Below, in pieces: positions 1 to 8,671 of a DNA stretch of 13,112 bases (its first letter is position 1; the number at the start of each line of letters is the position of its first letter). The notes below the pieces were generated by a model. It was not told where the DNA came from. It was given only the letters and a program-made list of their open reading frames with translations, and did no database searches. The DNA is from Desulfuromonadales bacterium C00003107. GTDB taxonomy: Bacteria; Desulfobacterota; Desulfuromonadia; Desulfuromonadales; Syntrophotaleaceae. The translations under genes were made by a program, and so were the position numbers. The DNA lies in the NCBI GenBank assembly GCA_001751225.1, contig MAXT01000137.1:6216-19327 (forward strand). The letters are read 5' to 3'.

Positions 1-1557
1 CGATTTGATAGCTTTTCTAAACGCTACACTACTCATTCAAAGGCGCCTGCCGCTATCTATCTGGCTGGTAAAGCCAGTCAACGGCTTTACGGTATCTCCC
101 GCAAGAGGGGCGATATTGTCTCGGCAATCACTTTTTATAAACGTCTGGCGGCCACTTATCCAAGCAGTAATCTGGCCGATGACGGCCTGGTGCTAGCAGC
201 AGGAGCCGTTGAAAAACATCAGAAGCAGTACGCAAAGGCCTATTTGCTCTATCGGGAGGCCGTCGATCGATATCCTAAAGGAGATATGATCCGTCTGGCA
301 CAAAAGGGTGCTGTGCGCTTGGCCGCCTATGCCCCTACCAAGAAGGTTCGTGCTCTTTCATCGTCCTCTGTAAAAACGTCTAGCGTCGCACCGGGCAAGC
401 TTCTGTTGAAAGCCATACGTCACTGGGCTAGCCCCGAATACACGAGAATTGTGCTGGAACTCAATGGTTCGGTCCCTTTTAGTACCGGCTCTTTGCCGGG
501 CGATGCTGGCAAAGGAATTGTGCCGCGAATCTACATTGATCTAAAAGGAGCAGGGATTGCGTCCGGTATAGATCAGCGCATGGTTATTAAAGAGGGGATG
601 ATCCAGCAGGTTCGAGTCGGGAAACAACAGAACAACAGTACGCGGGTAGTACTTGATCTCGCGATGGCGGGAGAATACAAGGCTTTTGCCCTAAAGGGGC
701 CAGACCGTATTGTGATCGACCTTGGTACTAGAAAGCAGGCAGTGCTTGAGGCTAATCCAACAGAGATACGTTCACTGCCTACGGCCAAGGGAGACCCTAT
801 TGCCAAGGTTCTGGAGCAGACGCCAGAAGAGCGCCAACCACAGGTACGTTTGCCTGAAGGCGGTAGCAATCGATTGCGGCGGATTGTGGTGGATGCTGGA
901 CATGGCGGTAAGGATCCCGGAGCAATCGGTCCTCGGGGCACCCTAGAGAAAGATGTCACGCTGGCCTTGGCCCGCGTACTGGCAAAACGCCTGAAAAAGG
1001 AATTCGGCTGCCAGGTGATCTTGACCCGGGATAAGGACGTCTATTTGGCGTTAGAAGAGCGCACGGCAATAGCCAATAGGGTTGGTGCCGATCTGTTTAT
1101 CTCCATCCATGCCAATGCCAGCAAGAACCGTTCGGTGCGTGGTGTCGAAACCTACTATCTGAACTTTTCTAAAAACGACAAGGCGGCCGCGGTCGCAGCA
1201 CGGGAAAATGGCACATCTTTGAAGCAGGTCGGCGATCTGGAAATGATACTGTTCGACCTGATGGCCAACTCTAAGATTAACGAATCAAGCCGCCTGGCCG
1301 CGGAAATCCAGAGTAGCCTGGTCGGTAATCTCGGTCGACACTATTCGGAAATTAAGGACCATGGGGTTCGACAGGGCCCCTTTTATGTACTGTTGGGTGC
1401 CACCATGCCTTCGGTGCTTGTGGAAACGGCGTTCATCAGCAATAAGACCGATGAAGGTCGCCTTAAAAGCAGCAAGTTTCAGGGGCGGGCCGCGGACGCC
1501 ATTGTCGCCGGTGTGAAAAAGTTCGCTAAAGCCAGCCGCATGATCGCCACAAAATAA
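1..1557 (+). CDS. amiC: N-acetylmuramoyl-L-alanine amidase with TPR-like and AMIN domains (5' partial)
   Basis: Zn-dependent amidase that cuts the bond between MurNAc and the stem peptide in the periplasm, used in splitting daughter-cell walls. The frame is open from base 1, so the true start and any signal peptide lie outside the window; a GTG at 190 is internal because coding sequence continues upstream of it. Domain order: helical TPR-like repeats (about bases 30-330, with AITFYKRLAATYP and AYLLYREAVDRYP), an AMIN domain (about 400-730), a linker, then Amidase_3 (about 880-1545). The expected catalytic residues are present: zinc ligands His in DAGHGG (901-903), Glu in LEKD (946-948) and His in SIHAN (1108-1110), plus the catalytic Glu in VETAFISN (1423-1425). 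A TPR module before AMIN fits Geobacter-type amidases better than E. coli AmiC. The stop is 8 bases before glnD, suggesting co-transcription. Family certain; the symbol is by analogy. Confidence 0.93.
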   Translation, partial: RFDSFSKRYTTHSKAPAAIYLAGKASQRLYGISRKRGDIVSAITFYKRLAATYPSSNLADDGLVLAAGAVEKHQKQYAKAYLLYREAVDRYPKGDMIRLAQKGAVRLAAYAPTKKVRALSSSSVKTSSVAPGKLLLKAIRHWASPEYTRIVLELNGSVPFSTGSLPGDAGKGIVPRIYIDLKGAGIASGIDQRMVIKEGMIQQVRVGKQQNNSTRVVLDLAMAGEYKAFALKGPDRIVIDLGTRKQAVLEANPTEIRSLPTAKGDPIAKVLEQTPEERQPQVRLPEGGSNRLRRIVVDAGHGGKDPGAIGPRGTLEKDVTLALARVLAKRLKKEFGCQVILTRDKDVYLALEERTAIANRVGADLFISIHANASKNRSVRGVETYYLNFSKNDKAAAVAARENGTSLKQVGDLEMILFDLMANSKINESSRLAAEIQSSLVGNLGRHYSEIKDHGVRQGPFYVLLGATMPSVLVETAFISNKTDEGRLKSSKFQGRAADAIVAGVKKFAKASRMIATK

Positions 1558-1565
1558 GGACCTGT

Positions 1566-4274
1566 ATGCTATTTGATGTCGATGCTTTTTTTAGTGCCGA
1601 ACTGATCGCTGCCGGCGGGCAGGACTATCAAGGGAATCGTTCGCTGCTGGTAGAGGCGGCTCGCGCTTTTCTTGAGCAGAGTCAGCAGGAAATTCGAGAT
1701 CGGCACCGGTCGGGACTCGGAGGTCGCGCCGTAGTCGACCAGGTCACCGAACTCAACGATCAACTACTGCATGCTCTTTATCGGATTGTCTCCGAAAGTT
1801 TGGCGCAACGTCATGGTAAATCCTGTGTGCTGCTGGCTCTAGGTGGATATGGTCGCGCTCAGCTGAATCCCCGTTCTGATATCGATCTGATGTTTTATTA
1901 CTGCAGCAAGGGGCGGGAGTTTGCCGAAGCCTTGGCTGAGCGCATGCTGTATATCCTCTGGGATTTGAACCTGGAGGTTGGCTACAGTGTTCGCTCCAGT
2001 CGCGATTGCATGGATATGGCCGAAAAAGACCTTACAGTGCGCACGGCTATTCTCGATGCCCGCTATTTGACAGGCAGTCTGGAATGCTACGCTGAGTTTG
2101 AACGATCGGTATTGAATAAAATATACAGTTGGAACAGCAAGAAATTTCTGCAGGAGAAGGTGGTCGAACACGAACGGCGAATGGGTAAATACGGCTCTTC
2201 GGTTTTTTTACTGGAGCCGAACATCAAAGAAGGCGAGGGGGGGTTGCGAGACCTTCAAACCGCCATGTGGATGGCCCAGGCCAAGTACAAATGCCGTAAC
2301 CTGCGGGAATTGATCATCAAGGGCATGGTCACTGAACGCCAGGGCGAAGAGTTTGAAAGAGCGCTCGATTATCTGTGGCGGATACGCAATGAACTGCATT
2401 ACCTGTCCAAAGGAAAGAACGAGCAGCTGCGTTTTGATCAGCAGGAAAAGATCGCGCATTTTCTCGGTTATCAGGATAGTAAAGAGGCGCCAGCCGTCGA
2501 ACAATTTATGCAGGATTATTACGCCCACGCTACCCATGTAGAGCATATCTCATCCTATCTTATGGCCAAGGCAACCGGTATCCTGGATGCTCCACCGGAG
2601 CGGACGGTCCATCGCAGCCGTCGCCCCGTTCGACGCAGTGTCGGGGATTCTTTCTATATCCATGGCAATGAGTTGCGTGTGGAGCAGGATGATCTGTTCG
2701 AAAAAGAACCGGCGCTGATGATGCGGGCCTTCCGTTTGGCCCAAAAACAGGGGGTGAAGATCAGCATCCAGGTCAAAACCCTGATCCGTGCAAATTTGCA
2801 CCGAATTAACGATCATGTTCGTCGCTCACGGATTATGACCGGCGATTTCTTAGAGATTCTACGCTCGCCTCAACGGGTTGCCGATGCCCTGCGCAACATG
2901 CATCATCTGCGCTTCATAAACCATTTCATGCCTGAATTCGGCCGTCTTTATTGCAAGGTGCAACACGACGCTTATCATATCTACACCGTCGATTTTCATT
3001 CCCTATTTGCTCTGGAAGAATTGCTCGAAATCTGGCAGGGCAAATACGACGAGTCCTTTGGTTTGTTGAGTAAAGTGGCCAATGACATTGAAAAGAGAGA
3101 ATTGCTGTTGCTGGCGGCGTTGCTGCACGATATTGGCAAGGGGCAGGGCAAAGATCACTGCAACAAAGGCGCCGACATGATCCCGACCATAGCCCGGCGC
3201 CTTGGTCTCAATAAGGAAGATGCCCGCCGCTTGGAGTTTCTGGTGCGCAACCATCTGCAGATGACCCACATCTCTCAGCGACGGGATTTGCACGACGACG
3301 CACTGATTGTACAGTTTGCCCAGCAGATGGGCATGAGCGAAAATTTGCGCATGCTGTTTTTGCTCACCGTAGCCGATATCAGGGCGGTGGGTCCCGATGT
3401 CTGGTCGGGCTGGAAAGGACTGCTGCTGCAGGAGCTCTACGAAAAGACTTACGATGTTCTGGAGCGGGGTGACTTTTATCTGGAAAGCCGCTCTGAGAGG
3501 ATTCGTAATCGCAAGCGCCAGGTTGTTGAACTGCTAAAAGACGAGTACAGCGAACGAGCCATTAAAGAGCGCCTCAAGCTTATGAGTATGCGCTATCTGT
3601 TTGCGCAGCCTTCGGAAAATATCGCTGAACACATGCGCTTGATCATGGACCGCCGCGATCAGACGCTGGCCTTTAAGGCCGCCAACGACCTGGATGCAAA
3701 TTTTACCGAATTGACAATCGTCACCGTTGACATAGCCGGACTCTTCACTATGATTACCGGTGTTATGGCTGCGTTCAATGTTAATATTCTCGGCGCTCTG
3801 ATCTATACCCATAAAGACGGACTGGCCTTCGATATCCTGCAAGTACGGGGGCATCAGAAGCGTCCGATTGTTTCTCAGGAAAAGTGGGAGAAGGTGCGAA
3901 GTTCCCTTGAAGCGGTTATAGAAGGACGTATGCTGGTAGAGGATCTTGTTTGTGATCGCCAGCAGGTCAAGGCTTTGCCGACTCCGCCGAGGCCGCGAAT
4001 GCCAAGCCGCATTGAAATCGACAACAAGGTTTCCATGGATTACACGGTGCTCGATATCTATACCCATGACAAGGTTGGCTTGCTCTACACCGTCAGTAAA
4101 ACTCTGCTCGACATGGGCCTGTATATTGGTGTATCCAAGATCTCCACCAAGGTTGATCAGGTTACAGACACCTTTTATGTGCGCGACATTTTCAGTCAGA
4201 AGATAACCGATCCTGAGAGGATAGCTGAGCTTCGTCAGGGGCTGCTCAATGCAATCGACAACTCCGACGCATAA
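1566..4274 (+). CDS. glnD: Bifunctional [protein-PII] uridylyltransferase / uridylyl-removing enzyme
   Basis: Cytoplasmic nitrogen sensor. It adds UMP to PII (GlnB/GlnK) when glutamine is low and removes it when glutamine is high, thereby setting glutamine synthetase activity and Ntr gene expression. The 902-residue length is normal for the family. Visible domains: nucleotidyltransferase with GGYGR (93-97) and SDIDL (104-108; D105 and D107 metal ligands); the family motif EPNIKEGEGGLRDLQT (about 217-232); an HD phosphohydrolase domain with the QHDAYHIYTVDFHSL stretch (466-480) and ALLHDIGKGQG (HD at 521-522) for UMP removal; and two C-terminal ACT domains (about 714-785 and 826-895) for glutamine sensing. 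Nothing key is missing, so both activities should be intact. ATG start with AAGGA overlapping the amidase stop codon, about 5 bases upstream. It sits between amidase and xerD in a probable operon. Confidence 0.97.
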   Translation: MLFDVDAFFSAELIAAGGQDYQGNRSLLVEAARAFLEQSQQEIRDRHRSGLGGRAVVDQVTELNDQLLHALYRIVSESLAQRHGKSCVLLALGGYGRAQLNPRSDIDLMFYYCSKGREFAEALAERMLYILWDLNLEVGYSVRSSRDCMDMAEKDLTVRTAILDARYLTGSLECYAEFERSVLNKIYSWNSKKFLQEKVVEHERRMGKYGSSVFLLEPNIKEGEGGLRDLQTAMWMAQAKYKCRNLRELIIKGMVTERQGEEFERALDYLWRIRNELHYLSKGKNEQLRFDQQEKIAHFLGYQDSKEAPAVEQFMQDYYAHATHVEHISSYLMAKATGILDAPPERTVHRSRRPVRRSVGDSFYIHGNELRVEQDDLFEKEPALMMRAFRLAQKQGVKISIQVKTLIRANLHRINDHVRRSRIMTGDFLEILRSPQRVADALRNMHHLRFINHFMPEFGRLYCKVQHDAYHIYTVDFHSLFALEELLEIWQGKYDESFGLLSKVANDIEKRELLLLAALLHDIGKGQGKDHCNKGADMIPTIARRLGLNKEDARRLEFLVRNHLQMTHISQRRDLHDDALIVQFAQQMGMSENLRMLFLLTVADIRAVGPDVWSGWKGLLLQELYEKTYDVLERGDFYLESRSERIRNRKRQVVELLKDEYSERAIKERLKLMSMRYLFAQPSENIAEHMRLIMDRRDQTLAFKAANDLDANFTELTIVTVDIAGLFTMITGVMAAFNVNILGALIYTHKDGLAFDILQVRGHQKRPIVSQEKWEKVRSSLEAVIEGRMLVEDLVCDRQQVKALPTPPRPRMPSRIEIDNKVSMDYTVLDIYTHDKVGLLYTVSKTLLDMGLYIGVSKISTKVDQVTDTFYVRDIFSQKITDPERIAELRQGLLNAIDNSDA

Positions 4275-4296
4275 TAGTCCATTAAAGCAGGGTGTT

Positions 4297-5184
4297 ATGA
4301 ATCATAAGCTCGATGCATTTCTTAACTATCTGACGGTTGAAAAAGGATTGGCGGCTAATACCCTGGACGCTTATGGACGGGACTTGGCTCGCTATGTTGG
4401 ATTTTTGCTTGAGCAAGAAGTCATGCAACCGGATCAGGTGACGGCCAGCTTGGTGCTTGGTTTCCTGGCCTCTTTAAAAAAAGCCGGTCTGTCTTCTCGC
4501 AGCCGGGCACGGACTCTGGTAGCCCTGCGTACCTTTCATCGCTTTTTGTTGGTGGAAGGATATGCCACCGGTAATCCAACCGGTCAGATTCAGGCACCGC
4601 GAATCCTGAGTGGTTTACCCAAAACTTTATCTTCTGAAGAGGTTGAGCGACTGCTTGCCTCACCGGTTGGCGACAGTTACCTTGACCGCCGGGATCGCGC
4701 TATGTTCGAAGTGCTCTATGCGACGGGACTGCGTGTCTCTGAACTGGTCGGGCTTAAGGTTTCTGACCTGCAACTCGATGTAGGTTATCTGACCGCCTTT
4801 GGCAAGGGCGGTAAGCAGCGCATCGTTCCCTTGGGAGAGTCGGCCCTTGATGAGTTGCGTAATTATCTTGATATCGGCCGTCCCTTATTGGACAAGGGAT
4901 GGGGGAGCTTGATCCTGTTCCTCAATCGGTCAGGGAATGGGTTGACACGTCAGGGCTTCTGGAAGATTATTAAGAGGCGCGGCATACAGGCTGGGATTCG
5001 GAAAAATATAACGCCTCATACTTTACGCCATTCTTTTGCGACGCACTTGCTGGATAATGGCGCCGATTTGCGTGCAGTGCAAACCATGCTGGGGCATGCG
5101 GATATCTCTACTACTCAGATTTATACTCATGTAACCCGGGAACGCCTGAAAAGGCTTCATGCACAGATTCATCCCAGAGGTTAG
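4297..5184 (+). CDS. xerD: Site-specific tyrosine recombinase XerD
   Basis: Tyrosine recombinase that, with XerC and under FtsK control, resolves chromosome dimers at dif. The 295-residue product starting at 4297 has the usual length. An in-frame ATG at 4249 would add 16 residues and overlap glnD by 26 bases; I prefer 4297 because the N-terminal SAM-like core begins at once (LDAFLNYLTVEKGLAANT) and the family rarely carries such an extension. The ribosome site (GCAGGGTG, 4287-4294) is only moderate. Catalytic set complete: R146 in ATGLRVSEL, K170 in FGKGGKQR, H241 and R244 in HTLRHSFATHLL, H267 in LGHADISTTQ, and nucleophile Y276 in QIYTH. The C-terminal ending with HPRG resembles XerD rather than XerC. 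The gene follows glnD after 22 bases. No dif-like site is evident nearby, so this looks like the housekeeping copy, not an element integrase. Confidence 0.92.
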   Translation: MNHKLDAFLNYLTVEKGLAANTLDAYGRDLARYVGFLLEQEVMQPDQVTASLVLGFLASLKKAGLSSRSRARTLVALRTFHRFLLVEGYATGNPTGQIQAPRILSGLPKTLSSEEVERLLASPVGDSYLDRRDRAMFEVLYATGLRVSELVGLKVSDLQLDVGYLTAFGKGGKQRIVPLGESALDELRNYLDIGRPLLDKGWGSLILFLNRSGNGLTRQGFWKIIKRRGIQAGIRKNITPHTLRHSFATHLLDNGADLRAVQTMLGHADISTTQIYTHVTRERLKRLHAQIHPRG

Positions 5185-5191
5185 TTGATCC

Positions 5192-5216
5192 TGCGGTGGA
5201 GATGACTCCTCCCGCA
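5192..5216 (+). other. Short hairpin between xerD and the phosphoglycerate mutase gene
   Basis: TGCGG (5192-5196) pairs with CCGCA (5212-5216), and GGAG (5198-5201) with CTCC (5206-5209), around an ATGA loop with a small internal mismatch. No T run follows, so it is not a good terminator. It could be an RNA processing or stability element or be incidental. It lies 8 bases after the xerD stop and 51 before the next start. Confidence 0.3.
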
Positions 5217-5267
5217 TAGCTGCACTTGTATAAACGGTCTTTTTATAGCTATTTGGTTGAGGATATT

Positions 5268-6482
5268 ATGAAATATGTGGTTCTTTTAGGCGATGGTATG
5301 GCAGATGAGCCCCTGGTCGAATTGAACGGCCGGACGCCCCTTGAAGCCGCCGATACCCCCAATATGGATCGACTCGCTCGCCAGGGTGCCCTCGGCATGG
5401 CCCAGACCATTCCCGCCGGATACCCACCCGGGAGCGATGTCGCTAACCTGTCGGTCTTCGGTTATGACCCGGCTGTTTGCTACAGCGGTCGTTCTCCTCT
5501 GGAAGCGGCCAGTATGGGGGTTGACCTTGGACCGGAGGATATCGCTTTTCGCCTCAATCTGGTCACCCTCGGTGACCGTGACGGCGAAACCACTATGGAA
5601 GACTTCTCTGCAGGGCACATCGGTTCAGAACAGGCAGGAGAGCTTGTCAGAACCTTGCAGCAGGAACTTGGCGATGATGATTTCTCCTTTTATCCCGGTG
5701 TTTCCTATCGCCATCTCATGGTCTGGCATGGCGGCAGAGATCAGCTGAACTTTACCCCGCCCCATGATATTAGCGGGCAAGCAGTGGCGGCCTTTTTGCC
5801 GAATGGTGATGGCGCTGAAATTCTTCAGGACCTTGCTGCCAAAGCCAACGCTTTGCTTGAAACCCATCCGGTCAACAAGGCCCGTATCGCCGAGGGCAAT
5901 AAACCGGCTAATGCCATCTGGTTGTGGGGGCACGGTCGGGCTCCGCAAATGGAGACCATGCAGCAAAAGTTCGGCATCAGTGGAGCGGTTATCTCGGCTG
6001 TCGATCTGATAAAAGGCATCGGCGTCTATGCCGGTCTCGATGTTATTGAGGTTCCTGGTGCTACGGGGTATCTCGACACCGATTACCTGGCTAAAGGGCG
6101 CTATGCACTGGAGTCTCTAAAAACCAGGGATTATGTCTATGTCCATGTAGAGGCTCCCGATGAAGCTTCTCACAGTGGTGATTTGCCTGAAAAAATTATT
6201 GCTATCGAATCCTTTGACCGATTGGTGGTGGGCACACTGCTCGACGGATTGCCGGCCCTGGGGGAATTTCGTGTAATGGTGTTGCCTGATCATCCGACAC
6301 CGGTTAAAAAAATGACCCATACCGGTGCGGCGGTACCTTTTATCCTGTTTGACTCCCGGGAGCAGGATAAACCCAACGCTTTTGCAGGCAGCGCCTACCA
6401 CGAAAAAGCTGCAATCAGCACCGGGTTTCTGATCGAACATGGACATGAATTGATGAATCGCTTGATCGCTTGCGATTGCTGA
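5268..6482 (+). CDS. apgM: Cofactor-independent phosphoglycerate mutase, ApgM type (possibly acting as homoserine kinase)
   Basis: Member of the alkaline-phosphatase superfamily, archaeal-type 2,3-bisphosphoglycerate-independent phosphoglycerate mutase family, 404 residues. The nominal reaction interconverts 3- and 2-phosphoglycerate using two metal ions and a phosphoserine intermediate. Motifs: metal Asp in LLGDGMAD (D9); PPGSDVANLSVFGYDP, where S56 lines up with the nucleophile of the SEVGH motif; HVEAPDEASHSGD toward the C-terminal third; and LPDHPTPVKKMTHTGAAVPF with further metal His/Asp ligands. The ATG at 5268 is preferred over one at 5226 because TTGAGG lies about 6-8 bases upstream and the beta strand KYVVLLGDGM starts immediately after it. 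A subgroup of about 400 residues is annotated in databases as a proposed homoserine kinase (threonine synthesis), and this protein's length and motifs would suit that group too. It is the last gene of the + run, ending before a strong terminator. Confidence 0.88.
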   Translation: MKYVVLLGDGMADEPLVELNGRTPLEAADTPNMDRLARQGALGMAQTIPAGYPPGSDVANLSVFGYDPAVCYSGRSPLEAASMGVDLGPEDIAFRLNLVTLGDRDGETTMEDFSAGHIGSEQAGELVRTLQQELGDDDFSFYPGVSYRHLMVWHGGRDQLNFTPPHDISGQAVAAFLPNGDGAEILQDLAAKANALLETHPVNKARIAEGNKPANAIWLWGHGRAPQMETMQQKFGISGAVISAVDLIKGIGVYAGLDVIEVPGATGYLDTDYLAKGRYALESLKTRDYVYVHVEAPDEASHSGDLPEKIIAIESFDRLVVGTLLDGLPALGEFRVMVLPDHPTPVKKMTHTGAAVPFILFDSREQDKPNAFAGSAYHEKAAISTGFLIEHGHELMNRLIACDC

Positions 6483-6531
6483 GGTTACGCCATGACTCAT
6501 GTGGGCATTTCCTGCGAAGTGTGGAGATATA

Positions 6532-6569
6532 AAAAAGGCCTCAATGTCATCGGACATTGAGGCCTTTTT
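6532..6569. terminator. Symmetrical rho-independent terminator between convergent genes
   Basis: A perfect 17-bp stem (6532-6548 with 6553-6569) with an ATCG loop. The stem contains GGCCTCAATGTC, with an A run on the left and a T run on the right, so it reads as a terminator on either strand. It lies between the mutase gene (+, ends 6482) and the symporter gene (-, ends 6591) and should stop both transcripts. Confidence 0.93.
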
Positions 6570-6590
6570 ACGTGGTGTAAGCGTTCTATA

Positions 6591-8264
6591 TTACTTTTTC
6601 CCGGTCAGGGCTTGAGCGATGTTGAAGCAGTAACCACCGATCCTTTCAAGGTAGGTCATGATGTCGATATACCAAAGACCTGGTTCGATGGAACAAGCCT
6701 GCTCCTGAAGCCGCTGGATTTTTTGAAAGCGCATTTTGTTGTAGAGCAGATTGATCCCGTTTTCAATTTTGTAGGCTTCCGCCATGAACGACTCTTTGGG
6801 CCTCTGAATTTCTTCGACGATGAGATCAAGAAAAGCTTCGATGCGAGCCGACATGGTGCGTAAGTCAACGACCGATTCATCGGGAAAAAGCAACTTGTTT
6901 TCAAACATTTTTTCAGCCATTTCAGCTAAGTCTTCAACTGAGTCACCAATCTTTTCTATGTTGTTTGCCATACGGAAAAAGCTGTGAATTTCCTTGGCGG
7001 CTTCTTCATTGATTTCCATCTGATAGATATGGATCAGATAAGAGGTGATCTCTTGCCGGGCTTGATCCAGATAGCTTTCCTTGGCCTTCCAGCTGCCAAG
7101 TTTGTCGATATCGTGATTGTTGATGCTCGCCGCAATATCTTGCAGGGTATTGCGGGCTGTTAGAGCCATCTTCAGAATTTCATTACGAACCTGGGCCAGC
7201 GCGGCGATGGGGCTGCTATCATAAAGGTCGTTGAATTTTGGCAATGAGGGCTGATCGCCAGTTTTTTTTCTCTGAGGGGAAAGAAAAATAGCACATTTGA
7301 CCAGCCAGGGGAGGCACAGTAGAAAGAATAGGGCATTGGTGATGTTGAATAGGGTATGGCCGTTGGCCAGATACCGGGCAATATTGACGGCTTCGCCGTT
7401 GACTATCGCCTCGGCCGGCCCGACGCCTGACCAAAGAGTTATTTTCTCTATGAATGTGAGAAAATAGGGGAAAATGATTAACATCAAGCCGACGCCGAAA
7501 AGATTGAATATGGTATGGGCGTGGGCGGTGCGATGAGCGTCGATATTGGTGGAGCCGATGGTAGCCAGTTCAGCAGTTATGGTGGTGCCGATATTCTCGC
7601 CCAATACCAGGGCCATGGCCGCGGGAAAACCGAGCAGGCCCTGACTGGCGAGGGTCATGGTCAGGCCGATGGTCGCTGAAGACGACTGGACAGCCATGGT
7701 CAGCAGGGCGCCGGTACCGACACAAAGCAACAAGCCGCCAAAGCTCCCAGGATCAAAACGGGTAAAAAAGGATAGAAAAATTGGATCATCCTTGATGGGG
7801 GACAGACCATGTTTCATGACCGTCATACCAAGAAACAGCAGGCCGAACCCTATGATCACTTCGCCGGTGTAGCGATACTTTTTACGCTTACTGAAAAACT
7901 TCATGGCCACGCCGAGGGCAATGGCCGGCATGGCGAGGCTCGATAGTTTAAAAGCAATGAGCTGTGAGGTGACGGTAGTGCCGATGTTAGCCCCGAGAAT
8001 GACTCCTACGGCCTGATGCAAGGTTAGCAACCCCGCACTGACGAAACCAATCAGCATGACCGTGGTGGCCGAGGAGGATTGGACCATTGCGGTAACCAGG
8101 GTGCCCGTAGCGCAGCCGATGACTCGGTTGGCAGACAGTGCACATAGGATTTTTTTTATTCGTGTGCCGGCTGACATCTGCAGGCCATCGGTCATGGTTT
8201 TCATGCCCAGCACAAAAAGCCCGAGACCACCCAATGTTTGAATGGCGATCTTTATAAACAGCAA
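6591..8264 (-). CDS. Na+/phosphate symporter (Na/Pi cotransporter family) with C-terminal PhoU-like domain
   Basis: Inner-membrane sodium-coupled phosphate transporter of the NptA/PNaS family with the layout of E. coli YjbB: two inverted membrane repeats followed by a cytoplasmic PhoU-like helical domain; 557 residues. Repeat 1 carries QSSSATT (62-68) and GANIGTT (91-97); repeat 2 carries QSSSATI (193-199) and GENIGTT (222-228), the paired QSSS signatures of the family. Hydrophobic segments fill about residues 5-330; charged helices follow from about 355 to 550. The start is TTG: its complement has AGGAGG at 8276-8271, exactly 6 bases upstream, and the protein begins directly with MLFIKIAIQTLGGLGLFVLGM. 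An ATG 5 bases further upstream is in another frame and stops after five codons. No pst or pho genes are visible nearby. The direction (uptake or efflux) cannot be told from sequence. Confidence 0.93.
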   Translation of the reverse strand: MLFIKIAIQTLGGLGLFVLGMKTMTDGLQMSAGTRIKKILCALSANRVIGCATGTLVTAMVQSSSATTVMLIGFVSAGLLTLHQAVGVILGANIGTTVTSQLIAFKLSSLAMPAIALGVAMKFFSKRKKYRYTGEVIIGFGLLFLGMTVMKHGLSPIKDDPIFLSFFTRFDPGSFGGLLLCVGTGALLTMAVQSSSATIGLTMTLASQGLLGFPAAMALVLGENIGTTITAELATIGSTNIDAHRTAHAHTIFNLFGVGLMLIIFPYFLTFIEKITLWSGVGPAEAIVNGEAVNIARYLANGHTLFNITNALFFLLCLPWLVKCAIFLSPQRKKTGDQPSLPKFNDLYDSSPIAALAQVRNEILKMALTARNTLQDIAASINNHDIDKLGSWKAKESYLDQARQEITSYLIHIYQMEINEEAAKEIHSFFRMANNIEKIGDSVEDLAEMAEKMFENKLLFPDESVVDLRTMSARIEAFLDLIVEEIQRPKESFMAEAYKIENGINLLYNKMRFQKIQRLQEQACSIEPGLWYIDIMTYLERIGGYCFNIAQALTGKK

Positions 8265-8269
8265 ACCAT

Positions 8270-8671
8270 ACCTCCTATGAAAAACAAACGCCGTGCAGAC
8301 AAGTTTCTCACCTATAGATTTTGCGGCGAGTGATAGTAACAGGAATGAGCAGCTTTTGTCTAAAGAAACGCTCCCTTTTATAAAAACACATGTAAAGCTT
8401 GAAAAAAATAAAAAGCTATTAATATCAATGGCTTATGATGTTTTTGCGGTCACATTTGTCGAGGTTTGATTGGGTTTGTTACAGAGTAGGAGGGGGAGTA
8501 GTTCAAACACGGAGAGTCTGTAAGGTGAAATGCCACGCAATGATGTACCCCTAGGCAAACAGGGAACTTGTTGTGGAAATTTCAGACACCCAAAATCTCA
8601 ACAAATGGCCTTTGCGTATTATGGGTGGTCTTTTCACTTATCGCCCAAGGAAATACAATTTAGTTGGTAGT
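8270..8671. other. 402-base gap between symporter start and lipoprotein stop
   Basis: No convincing gene. It holds the symporter ribosome site (AGGAGG, complement of 8271-8276), the candidate promoter above, an AT-rich stretch (about 8375-8430), and a 7-bp inverted repeat TTACAGA (8479-8485) / TCTGTAA (8517-8523) around a 31-base purine-rich loop. The repeat has no T run, so it is not a clear terminator for the lipoprotein transcript. A 46-codon + strand frame at 8530-8670 looks spurious. Confidence 0.6.
8333..8362 (-). promoter_or_regulatory. Candidate sigma-70-type promoter for the symporter gene
   Basis: On the - strand, TAGACA (8362-8357; 5 of 6 matches to TTGACA) is followed after 18 bases by TACTAT (8338-8333; 4 of 6 to TATAAT). 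This would start RNA about 60 bases before the TTG start codon. Only a pattern match; no convincing tandem Pho box was found beside it. Confidence 0.35.

Noticed and set aside
190..1557. Amidase as a complete gene starting at the GTG at 190
   Set aside because: The same frame is open to base 1 with TPR-like sequence, so the gene is truncated by the window edge.
3534..4067. 177-codon open frame antisense to glnD
   Set aside because: It lies wholly opposite the ACT domains of a certain gene, has no ribosome site or recognisable domain, and is best explained as a shadow.
4249..4296. Upstream ATG for xerD overlapping glnD
   Set aside because: It adds 16 residues not typical of XerD; the start at 4297 fits the family length.
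5192..5216. Terminator after xerD
   Set aside because: The hairpin lacks a T run and has an internal mismatch; kept only as an unassigned hairpin.
8280..8460. Pho box upstream of the phosphate symporter
   Set aside because: No tandem CTGTCAT-like repeats were found on the - strand; regulation by PhoB cannot be claimed.
8500..8600. Possible cyclic-dinucleotide (GEMM-type) riboswitch, suggested by GGCAAAC and ACGCAA-like words
   Set aside because: The conserved order and spacing of the GEMM core and its two helices are not present on either strand, and no gene lies correctly downstream.
8530..8670. 46-codon + strand frame (ATG at 8530) next to the lipoprotein stop
   Set aside because: It has a purine-rich stretch upstream but no recognisable protein character; not supported enough to list.
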